Origin: JAJEAO01 sp963667635
GTDB taxonomy: Bacteria > Acidobacteriota > Vicinamibacteria > Marinacidobacterales > Marinacidobacteraceae
Direction: 5' to 3'
Assembly: GCA_965232015.1 (NCBI GenBank)
Contig: OZ246946.1
Location: 2,666,001-2,730,000 of the forward strand
DNA length: 64,000 nt
Shown piece after piece: positions 15,241 through 22,183 of the stretch. The translations under genes and the position numbers were made by a program. The notes beneath the pieces are model-generated. The model had not been told where the DNA came from, searched no databases, and saw nothing but the letters and a program-made list of their open reading frames with translations. Position 1 is the stretch's first letter. Every line of letters starts with the position of its first letter.

Positions 15241-16338
15241 ATGTCCATCATTTCCCTTGAAAAAGGTCGCGCGCTCGGGGCCGGGGTGGCCCGTGCGGCG
15301 TGGCGCTCGCTGCAAGTCGCCAGCGCAATTCTCGTGGTGGTCGTCCCGTTCGGGTACGCGATCACCGGAGCGGATGCCGACGTCCTGATGGGCGCGCTCG
15401 CCGGCCTTACCGTCGGGATCGGACTCAACTTGCGGCTGGGAGCGCGGAACGGACGCGCCGTCGGCATCCTGATCGGCGCAACCGTGGGTGCCGTGACAGC
15501 CCTGATCGCCGGCCTCATTCCGGGGAACCCCTGGGGCACGCTCATCACCCCGGTCCTGGCGCTCAGCATCGGCCTGACCGACGGGCTCGGTGAGACCCGC
15601 ATCCGCGGTTACCGGGATGCGCTTCTTGAAGCGGCTCTGGTCTCGGGTCTCCTCGCGGCAGGACTGCTGTTCGTGCCCGGAGGGCTGGTCGGCATGCTGG
15701 GATGCGCCGTGATGATCGCACCCAACGCCCTTTACGTAGGGTTCTTCAACCGCAACAACGAGGGCCGGCGCTATGCGCGTCCGCCGGTCGTGCTTGTGTT
15801 CGCCTGGGTCGCCGCGTTTGCCCTGGTCACCTTTCTGGTGATGAATGAGACCGAACCGCACCGATCCCTGGACGTGAGCCTGCTCTCGGCATTGGGCGCC
15901 GTGGTGGCTGTCCCGATCCTGGTCTTCCTGGGAGCCCGGACGTTTGCGATCTGGGTTCAGCCGCGGCTGCGCCTCTACGTCCAGCTTGCCGACTACCTGC
16001 GGGTGATGTGGGTGCCGATCGGCGGCTTCGCCGTGGGATACATGGCGATCATCGTCGTCTTCTCCGGGTTCTTCGGCATGCTCGAGCGGTTCGTTCCCGG
16101 TTCATTCAACGGAGCCGCGAATGCCGGCGTCCTGGATTGGATCGCCTTCTCCTTCTATTCGGCCATTGCCGACCCCAGCTCGGCGATCCGCGCGGCTTCC
16201 GGGTTCTCCCGCTTCCTGGTCGGAACCCAGCTCGTCTTTTCCATCGGCTGGGCGCTCGTGGTCTTCGCCGCGGTGATGTCGGCCATCCAGCCGCAACTGG
16301 ACGCGATCTCCCGCCGCCGGACGGAAAACGGCGACTAG
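15241..16338 (+). CDS. Multi-pass membrane protein with channel-like C-terminal hairpin
   Basis: An intact 365-residue integral membrane protein with about 7-9 hydrophobic segments, starting MSIISLEKGRALGAGVARAA. The N-terminal half has glycine-rich helices. The C-terminal part (about 265-355) looks like TM-reentrant loop-TM: 'MWVPIGGFAVGYMAIIVVFS', then 'DWIAFSFYSAIADPSSAIRA', then 'LVFSIGWALVVFAAVMSAIQ'. This resembles an ion-channel pore module but lacks a TVGYG filter. I do not recognise the family with confidence. It is the only intact gene within a cluster of truncated genes, and its codons look less GC-biased than its neighbours, suggesting acquisition. The ATG at 15241 has no clear ribosome site. 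Confidence 0.7.
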   Translation: MSIISLEKGRALGAGVARAAWRSLQVASAILVVVVPFGYAITGADADVLMGALAGLTVGIGLNLRLGARNGRAVGILIGATVGAVTALIAGLIPGNPWGTLITPVLALSIGLTDGLGETRIRGYRDALLEAALVSGLLAAGLLFVPGGLVGMLGCAVMIAPNALYVGFFNRNNEGRRYARPPVVLVFAWVAAFALVTFLVMNETEPHRSLDVSLLSALGAVVAVPILVFLGARTFAIWVQPRLRLYVQLADYLRVMWVPIGGFAVGYMAIIVVFSGFFGMLERFVPGSFNGAANAGVLDWIAFSFYSAIADPSSAIRAASGFSRFLVGTQLVFSIGWALVVFAAVMSAIQPQLDAISRRRTENGD

Positions 16339-16691
16339 CAGACTTGGGTCTTCTTGCCGAAGACGACTTTGTCCGGCTCCAGCCCGAAGTGCTGGCAACA
16401 CCACATGCGGCCCGTCATGCCCACCCCCGTCTGCACCTCGTCGAAGATGAGCATGAATTCGTGCTCGTCGGCGAGCCGGCGGAGCGCCCCCAGGAACTCG
16501 CCGCGGAAGTGGAGATCACCGCCCTCGCCTGGATGGGTTCGATGATCAGCGCCGCGACGTCATCCGGGTTGGCCGCCAGCGCCGCCTCGATTTCGGCGAT
16601 CGCCCGCGCCTCGGCCGCTTCCGTCTCGGCGAGCCGCTCCGCCTCCGGGAGCCGGATGCAGGGATTCTCGACGCGCGGCCAGTCGAACTTG
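16339..16691 (-). pseudogene. lat: Frameshifted fragment of L-lysine 6-aminotransferase (lat)
   Basis: Two adjacent frames together match the middle of L-lysine 6-transaminase. The first reads 'NPKFDWPRVENPCIRLPEAE' to 'ALIIEPIQA'. After a one-base loss near 16524-16532 the second reads 'GGDLHFRGEFLGALRRL', 'FMLIFDEVQTGVGMTGRMWC' and 'HFGLEPDKVVFGKKTQVC'. Both ends are truncated: the N-terminal part joins a transposase tail near 16692, and the C-terminal part stops at the membrane-protein gene. It is non-functional. The family makes allysine from lysine. Confidence 0.85.
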
Positions 16692-16937
16692 GGGTTCTGC
16701 TCGTTTCTGGCGCTGGTGCTGCAAAAGACGCTTCTGGAGCGGCTGGCCGCGAAAGGGGAGAAGGCGAGATGGGAGGAGATCGTGCGGGACCTGGCGCGGG
16801 TGAGCGAGGCGGAGATCAGCCACGCCGGGAAGCGCTTCGCGGTGCGGAGCCAGATGACCGGGCTCGCGGTCAAGGTGTTCCGGGCGGTGGGGCTGCGGAT
16901 CCCCTCGGTCGTCCGTCAGCTTGATCGGGCCGCCTGA
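16692..16937 (+). mobile_element. C-terminal remnant of an IS1634-like transposase
   Basis: About 81 residues remain: 'FCSFLALVLQKTLLERLAAK', 'EEIVRDLARVSEAEISHAGK', 'TGLAVKVFRAVGLRIPSVVR'. This is the C-terminal signature of IS1634/IS4-related DDE transposases. The catalytic domain is absent and the 5' boundary joins the lat fragment. No terminal inverted repeat can be assigned. It suggests that transposition helped create the surrounding gene debris. Confidence 0.75.
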
Positions 16938-17070
16938 GGCCGACTTCCGACCTCGCGCCCCTGCGGGGGAAATGTAGTGGCACAGCCCTCGGTGAGGGCT
17001 CACAACTCAAGTTGAATCAACGAGTTGCATTTCCAAACTGTCGAAGACGAGCCTGAGCTGGGGAATTGCC

Positions 17071-17174
17071 GGACTGGAGTCCGGCGCCAGTTCTCCCGGT
17101 GGGGGCCCGGCAAGGGACTGGAGTCCGGCGCCAGTTCTCCCGGTGGGGGCCCGGCAAGGGACTGGAGTCCGGCG
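17071..17174. repeat. 44-bp tandem repeat (2.3 copies) containing the GGACTGGAGTCCGG palindrome
   Basis: Copies start at 17071, 17115 and 17159 (the last partial). Each begins GGACTGGAGTCCGGCG and continues through CCAGTTCTCCCGGTGGGG to CCCGGCAAG. The motif is the same one dispersed at 14640-14761, 35865-36210 and 43180-43440. The flanking 16938-17070 shows no gene. Confidence 0.85.
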
Positions 17175-17220
17175 CGCCGGCGGCGCCGGTCAAGTGGGTC
17201 GCTCGGTGCCGCTCTGGAGA

Positions 17221-17353
17221 GCGGCGCTCCATAGGAGAGGGGGGAGAGGTTCGGAGAGGGGGGATTCTTCCTCCCTCTCCGAGAGAGAACGTGACACCGA
17301 TCGCAACCTGGAGCGGAGCGAAGGTTGCGATCTGAGGCGCGAAGCGCCGAGCG
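17221..17353 (+). repeat. Dispersed structured repeat, copy 1 (~130 bp)
   Basis: This element is repeated in inverted orientation at 35961-36086 with high identity. Internal hairpins are visible: TCGGAGAGGGGGGA with TCCCTCTCCGA, ATCGCAACC with GGTTGCGAT (9-bp perfect stem around 17300-17330), and GGCGCGAAGCGCC. No open frame is conserved between copies. The conserved pairing suggests an RNA- or DNA-structure element, or a non-autonomous mobile repeat. Confidence 0.75.
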
Positions 17354-17356
17354 CTT

Positions 17357-17429
17357 CGGGGAGGGGGCCCCTTCAAAGGGCCGCGGGTCTCGACCCTTGC
17401 TGTTGAGACGATTTCGGGCCCCCTCCCCG
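17357..17429 (-). terminator. Large inverted repeat just downstream of the sigma-factor gene
   Basis: CGGGGAGGGGGCCC (17357-17370) is a perfect 14-bp inverted match to GGGCCCCCTCCCCG (17416-17429), with an inner GGGTCTCGACCC palindrome. It starts 15 bp beyond the stop of the minus-strand sigma gene. The position suits a transcription terminator. There is no T-tract, so Rho-independent action is uncertain. Confidence 0.4.
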
Positions 17430-17443
17430 GAGCGCCCGATGCC

Positions 17444-18484
17444 TCAGGCCGGGATGGCCTGGAGGCGGGGGTCGCTCCGCAGTTGCTTGAGGGCCTGGCT
17501 TTCGAGCTGGCGGACCCGTTCCCGGGTGAGTTTGAGCTCGCGTCCGATCTCCTCGAGGTTCGCCTCGCCGCGCCCGTCGATGCCGAACCGTCGCCGAAGC
17601 ACGTGCTGCAGTCGGCGATCGGGGAGCCGTTCGACGGCGTCGCGGACATGCCGCCGGTACTGGGCGTCGGACACGCCCTCGATGGGGTTCGCCTGCTCGG
17701 GATCGGGGGTCAGCGCCACCCGCGGGGTCCCGTCGGGAACCAGCGGGGCATCGAGCGACTCCACGTGCGGCACGGAGCGCAGCGTGTCCTCGAGCTTCGC
17801 AATCGGAACGCCGATCTCCCGGGCCACGTCCGCGACGGTGGGAATCTGGTCCCGTCCCCTGCGGGTCGGGTCGTTCCGAAAGCGCTGGTCCAGCTCGGCG
17901 CGCACCTTGGCCGCCTTCCGATGCAGATCCAGCTTGTTGATCGGCACCTTGATCGTCCGCGACTTCTGGGAGAGGGCGCGCCAGATCGCCTGCCGGATCC
18001 ACCAGGTGGCGTAGGTCGAGAACTTGAGGTTCCGCTCCGGCTCGAACTTCCGAACCGCCTGCATCAGGCCGATGTTGCCTTCCTGAATCAGGTCGCCGAG
18101 CGGCAGCCCCTTGCCCCGGGACTGCTTGGCGATCGAGATGACCAGTCGAAGGTTTCCCTCGATCATCTTGCGCCGGTTCAGGTAGAACTGCCGACGGAGC
18201 CGGGTGGGAAGCTTGTCCGCCTCCTCCAGCTCGACCGTCGCGGCGCGCATGGCGCGGCTGTACCGCTGTTCGTCCGCCTTGGTGAGGAGCCGGTGGCGGT
18301 GGGTATCCCGGAGGTAGAGACCCATCGAGTCCAGGTCTCCGGTCTGGTGGGTGCTGGGGGCGAGTCCGAGTTCGGCCGCCTTCCGGATGGCGTCTTCCTC
18401 GGAGGTATCGGCCTCCTCCTCGTCAACCGGGTAGGCGTCGTCCACGAACTCGATGGTTTCGAACTCGCTGGTGTTGGCGTCCAT
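17444..18484 (-). CDS. RpoD/RpoS-like sigma-70 family factor
   Basis: A 346-residue primary-type sigma factor. The acidic N-terminus (about 1-50) is followed by region 1.2 ('DSMGLYLRDTHRHRLLTKAD'), region 2 ('RKMIEGNLRLVISIAKQSRG', 'DLIQEGNIGLMQAVRKFEPE', 'FSTYATWWIRQAIWRALSQK'), region 3 ('VADVAREIGVPIAKLEDTL') and a region 4 helix-turn-helix ('NLEEIGRELKLTRERVRQLE'). It lacks the large non-conserved region of housekeeping RpoD and resembles RpoS-like or group 2 factors. ATG 18484 is chosen because AGGAGG sits 5 nt upstream; the ATG 27 nt further upstream has none. Confidence 0.9.
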   Translation of the reverse strand: MDANTSEFETIEFVDDAYPVDEEEADTSEEDAIRKAAELGLAPSTHQTGDLDSMGLYLRDTHRHRLLTKADEQRYSRAMRAATVELEEADKLPTRLRRQFYLNRRKMIEGNLRLVISIAKQSRGKGLPLGDLIQEGNIGLMQAVRKFEPERNLKFSTYATWWIRQAIWRALSQKSRTIKVPINKLDLHRKAAKVRAELDQRFRNDPTRRGRDQIPTVADVAREIGVPIAKLEDTLRSVPHVESLDAPLVPDGTPRVALTPDPEQANPIEGVSDAQYRRHVRDAVERLPDRRLQHVLRRRFGIDGRGEANLEEIGRELKLTRERVRQLESQALKQLRSDPRLQAIPA

Positions 18485-18650
18485 GGCGTCCTCCTGCGGA
18501 CTTCCCTTCATCCGTTCCCGCGTCGTCGCGGGCGTGTCGGCCGTGAGCGCACACGAAGGGCCCTCCGATCAGGCCGGCGCTTCCGACGGATTGATAGTGA
18601 GACAACGCCGGGAGCCGCTCGAAGGTTCCCGGGGTGTGTCAGATCTCCAA

Positions 18651-18656
18651 ATGATA
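18651..18656 (-). promoter_or_regulatory. Possible -10 box in an AT-rich island upstream of the sigma gene
   Basis: In an otherwise GC-rich genome, 18648-18678 is strikingly AT-rich. On the minus strand it contains TATCAT (complement of 18651-18656), 5 of 6 matches to TATAAT, about 165 nt upstream of the sigma-factor start. No clear -35 box is seen at the right distance. Confidence 0.3.
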
Positions 18657-18729
18657 AGCAATATTTGGGCCAAAATGGTCCCCCGGATCCAGCGCACTCG
18701 GCGGGAACGGGAAGACGCCCGGAGACGGC

Positions 18730-19440
18730 TCAGCTCGGCGCGGAGCTTCCTTCGCCACCGGCCCCTCGCTCGCCGAGGCGCCCACTCCGGGGAGAGCGTC
18801 GCTCCCCGGAGTCCCCGGCGGGCAGCCGTTCGATCCGCGCGGCGGACTTCAACTCATCCACCCACGCGGCGATCCGCCGGTTCAGGTCTCGCTCCACGAG
18901 CAGATCCCGAATCAGATCCCGCACCTGGTCCGGCGAACCGTCGGCGGCCGGGTCGAGATCGGGCAGCAGCACCGTCCGGTAGTAGGCCTCGATGTCCCTC
19001 CCCGACACCTGCACCAGCGGGAGGAACCGGCGGTCGAGGTAACGCTCCACGATGAGCGACTCGCGAAGCCGCTTCCGCAGGTAGTCCTCCCGAATCCCCA
19101 GCCGCTCCAGGGTCCGTCCGTAGGCCTCCACCGAATCGAAGCTGGCTCGAAGCTGCCGGAGCGCCCGGTCGAGCTCCTGTCCGGTCGGCGGCTCGAGCGG
19201 ATAGCGGCGGGCCTCGCGTTCCATGAGCCGGGCCTCGATCAGCGTCTCGAGCGCTTCATCCAGCGTGGGCGGGGGATTTCGGCCGGGGTTCAGCGCGATG
19301 AACTCGCGCGTTTCGGAGAGCGTGATCGGCTCCCCGTCCACGACCGCGACAACCCGGTCCACCGCGTCCCCGGGCGACTGCGCTCCCGCCGATCCGGCGG
19401 CGAGCAGCACGGCGAGCAGCCGCAGCGGATCAAAACGCAT
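18730..19440 (-). CDS. SurA-like periplasmic chaperone without a PPIase domain
   Basis: A 236-residue exported protein. It has a signal peptide (MRFDPLRLLAVLLAAGSAGA, then QSPG) and then a SurA_N-type helical domain: 'DRVVAVVDGEPITLSETREF', 'LDEALETLIEARLMEREARR', 'LGIREDYLRKRLRESLIVER', 'DIEAYYRTVLLPDLDP'. The parvulin peptidyl-prolyl isomerase domain that normally follows is absent. Predicted role: holding unfolded outer-membrane proteins on the way to the Omp85 complex, whose gene overlaps its start by 11 bp. The ATG at 19440 directly precedes the signal peptide. Confidence 0.8.
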   Translation of the reverse strand: MRFDPLRLLAVLLAAGSAGAQSPGDAVDRVVAVVDGEPITLSETREFIALNPGRNPPPTLDEALETLIEARLMEREARRYPLEPPTGQELDRALRQLRASFDSVEAYGRTLERLGIREDYLRKRLRESLIVERYLDRRFLPLVQVSGRDIEAYYRTVLLPDLDPAADGSPDQVRDLIRDLLVERDLNRRIAAWVDELKSAARIERLPAGDSGERRSPRSGRLGERGAGGEGSSAPS

Positions 19441-22183
19441 GGCCAATCGTGAAGTGCCACTGCCCGCGGCGGTCGCCGCCGACGTCTCCGAGCCGGATGC
19501 CGTAGTCGAAGCGGATCGGGCCGAGCGGCGTGTCATACCGGAGCCCGGCGCCCACCGCATGGCGCAGATCTTCGACCCGAAACGAGCCGATCTCCTCGTG
19601 AACGCCGCCGTGGTCGGAAAAGAGTGCGGCGCGCAGGTCCCCGAAGAGGGGGAAACGGAGTTCGAGGTTGCCGAGGAGGAGCAGGTTGCCGCCCAACGGG
19701 TACCCGCCGGAGTCCACCGGTCCGGCGAGGTCGAGCCGAAACCCCCGGTGCGTCGTCGCGCCTCCGGCGAAGAACCGTTCCGTCAGCGGGAGCAGCGCGG
19801 GCTCGTCGGCTCCCCGGGTCACGGCCGCGCCGACCCGGACACCCGCCGCCAGCACCACGGGCCCCCCGATCGGGACGTAGGCGAACTGCTGGACGAGGCT
19901 CTTCACATAGGGGGCCCGGGACCCGAGGATGCCGGCGGACCACTCGAGGTCGAGGATGCCGAACCGGCCGGTCCGGGGATCCACCGGATCGTCCCGGGTG
20001 TCGGTCACGACGGCCGCCGAGACCTTGGAGAGCCACAGGTTGTCGGCGTAGTTCCGATCGATGCGGTTCGGCGCGATCTTGACGTCGAACAACTCGCTCG
20101 ACGTGAAGTCGTAGCGCAGGAAGAGATCGCGGCCGAACACCCGACGGGTGACCTGCAGCGACACGCCGCTGCGCACGAAGTCGAGGCTGTCGCGGTCCTG
20201 CGCCTCGCGAAACGCCGTCAGGAACACCGGCCCGCCTCCCTCGGGCGAATCGGCGCCCCGATAGGTCGCCACCAGCCGGCTGCCCCGAAACGACACCCTC
20301 CCGAACAGGCTGCCGGAGTGGTCCCGTCCGAACAGGTTGGTCCGGCTCCACTCGAGTTCGCCGCGGACCTGCTCGCGTTCGCTGTAGCCGGCGCCGTACC
20401 CGAGGCTGGTTCGTGGCCCTTCGACCACGCGGATCAGGAGGTTGTGGTCACTCACCGCCTCCTCCGGCTCGAGCAGATCCACCTCGACCGAGGAGAACGT
20501 GCCCATCGCCGCCAGCCGGCGGCGGATCTCGAGGAGATCGTCGCGGCCGAGCGAGTCGCCCGGCCCGACCGGGAGTCGGTTGCGCACGACCGATTCCCGG
20601 GTGATCTCGAGTCCGGCGACGATGATCTCGCCCACGGTGTGGAGCTCGCCGGGTCGGATCCGGAACCGGACGTCGGTCCCGGCGGGCGGCTCGAGTGGGG
20701 CCTCCACCGTCACCGTCGCCTCGAGGAACCCCCGGTCCCGGTAGAACGACTCGAGGTTCTCCCGGGCCCCCACGACGGACTCCGCCGAGTAGGGCGCTCC
20801 CGCCGCGAGGCCGGCGATGTCCCGCAGCTCCTCATCGGAATACGGCGCGCCTCCCTCGAAGCGGACGGAGGCGATCGTTACCTGCGGACCGCTCTCGACC
20901 TCCAGCGTCAGCGCCGCGAGCCGCCGGTCACCGGGGTCCGGCGCCCATCCGGCGCGAACCTCGGCCTGCGGGTAGCCGCTCGCGAGGAGGAGCCGCTCGA
21001 GGCCCCTCGCCGCCGTATCCCATTCGGCCTCACGAAACGGCCGCCCGGAACGGAACGGCGCGACGACGTCGGCCGCGGCTTCGGCGAGGGCGGCCGGAAC
21101 ACCCGGGGTGCTGACGTCTCCCACCACGTAGCGCGGACCCGGAGTCGCCTCGAACCGGATGGTCACGGTGCTTCCGTCCGGGTCGCCGGACTCCCGGATC
21201 TCCACGGCGGCATGCGGGTGGCCCTCCTGCCGCGACCGGACGAGCAACTCGGCCCGGGCCGACTCGAGCGCATCGGCGCTCCATCCGGTCTCCTCCATCG
21301 CTTCGAGGACGTCCTGCGTCGCCCGGTCCGGGAGGGCGCTGCCGACGACCTCGAGCCGAAACACGGGACCGGCGGCAACCTGCAGGATCACGTGGACGCC
21401 CTCGAGGTCCAGCGGTTCGAAGTCGAGCTGGGCGCTCGCGGCGAGATGGCCGCGCTCGCGCATCCGCCGCTCGACGTCCGGAAGCCGGTCCAGGATCTCG
21501 GCTTCGGCCCACACCTGACCGGGGCTGGCGCGCAGGATGCGCCGCAATTCGGCCTCGAGCGCGTCCTCGACGCCCACCGCCTCGAAGGACTGGATGCGCG
21601 CCCGCGGGCCGGCCGTGACGTTCACTTCGAGCCGGAGATCGCGCCCCTGGGGGACGGGCTCGACCGAGACCGAGGCGGCGAGGTATCCGCGATCGGCGAG
21701 CCAGGCCTCGGTGCGGTCCTCGATCACGACCGGTTCGGGAGGCGCCGAGCCGGGAGGGAACGTCACGAGCCCGGCGAACCCGGCGCGCTGCCGGAGCGGG
21801 ACGCCGCGGACCACGACCCCCATGAGGCGCGCCCGCGGGTGGAGTTCGAACCGCAGCCGGACTCCGTCGCCCTCCCCCGGCTCGGCCCGGACCCGGATGT
21901 CGTGGAACCGGCCGAGAGCGAAGAGCTGCTTGACCGATTGCCGGACCGCGAGCGGTCGGTAGGGATCGCCGGGACGGACCGAGATCAGCCGGAGGACCTC
22001 CCCGGGGACCGGCTCCGCGCCGCCGTCCGCCCACTCCGCCCGGACCTCCTCCACGATCGCGCCGGCAGCGAACGGCTGCGACCAGGCGGCGGGCGCAGCG
22101 AGCAGCGCCAGCCCGACCCCGCCGGCGCAAAGGCGGCGGATCCGGGCGGCCGCCGGATCAGAAGCTGCGGTGGAAGCGGACAT
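19430..22183 (-). CDS. Omp85-superfamily outer-membrane assembly protein (BamA/TamA)
   Basis: A 917-residue exported protein (signal peptide about 15-36) with several N-terminal POTRA domains (about 40-540; e.g. 'LRLEVNVTAGPRARIQSFEA', 'LTLEVESGPQVTIASVRFEG', 'FRIRPGELHTVGEIIVAGLE'). A C-terminal 16-strand-type barrel covers about 545-917. It has the 'RFFAGGATTHRGF' loop-6-like region (canonical VRGF/Y) and ends in Phe ('HFTIGHAF'), the usual barrel signal. It inserts beta-barrel proteins into the outer membrane. Being sandwiched between tamB and a surA-like gene, it could act as TamA, BamA or both. Its start overlaps the end of tamB by 26 bp. Confidence 0.88.
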   Translation of the reverse strand: MSASTAASDPAAARIRRLCAGGVGLALLAAPAAWSQPFAAGAIVEEVRAEWADGGAEPVPGEVLRLISVRPGDPYRPLAVRQSVKQLFALGRFHDIRVRAEPGEGDGVRLRFELHPRARLMGVVVRGVPLRQRAGFAGLVTFPPGSAPPEPVVIEDRTEAWLADRGYLAASVSVEPVPQGRDLRLEVNVTAGPRARIQSFEAVGVEDALEAELRRILRASPGQVWAEAEILDRLPDVERRMRERGHLAASAQLDFEPLDLEGVHVILQVAAGPVFRLEVVGSALPDRATQDVLEAMEETGWSADALESARAELLVRSRQEGHPHAAVEIRESGDPDGSTVTIRFEATPGPRYVVGDVSTPGVPAALAEAAADVVAPFRSGRPFREAEWDTAARGLERLLLASGYPQAEVRAGWAPDPGDRRLAALTLEVESGPQVTIASVRFEGGAPYSDEELRDIAGLAAGAPYSAESVVGARENLESFYRDRGFLEATVTVEAPLEPPAGTDVRFRIRPGELHTVGEIIVAGLEITRESVVRNRLPVGPGDSLGRDDLLEIRRRLAAMGTFSSVEVDLLEPEEAVSDHNLLIRVVEGPRTSLGYGAGYSEREQVRGELEWSRTNLFGRDHSGSLFGRVSFRGSRLVATYRGADSPEGGGPVFLTAFREAQDRDSLDFVRSGVSLQVTRRVFGRDLFLRYDFTSSELFDVKIAPNRIDRNYADNLWLSKVSAAVVTDTRDDPVDPRTGRFGILDLEWSAGILGSRAPYVKSLVQQFAYVPIGGPVVLAAGVRVGAAVTRGADEPALLPLTERFFAGGATTHRGFRLDLAGPVDSGGYPLGGNLLLLGNLELRFPLFGDLRAALFSDHGGVHEEIGSFRVEDLRHAVGAGLRYDTPLGPIRFDYGIRLGDVGGDRRGQWHFTIGHAF

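Noticed and set aside
17071..17174. Possible CRISPR array
   Set aside because: The repeats are directly adjacent with no unique spacers, and the unit also occurs dispersed elsewhere. No cas genes are present.
17444..18484. Calling this the housekeeping rpoD
   Set aside because: The long non-conserved region and N-terminal region 1.1 of typical RpoD are absent. An RpoS-like or group 2 factor fits better, but the genome-wide set is needed to decide.
18484..18511. Sigma-factor start at the upstream ATG 18511
   Set aside because: No ribosome site precedes it, while AGGAGG lies 5 nt before the ATG at 18484.
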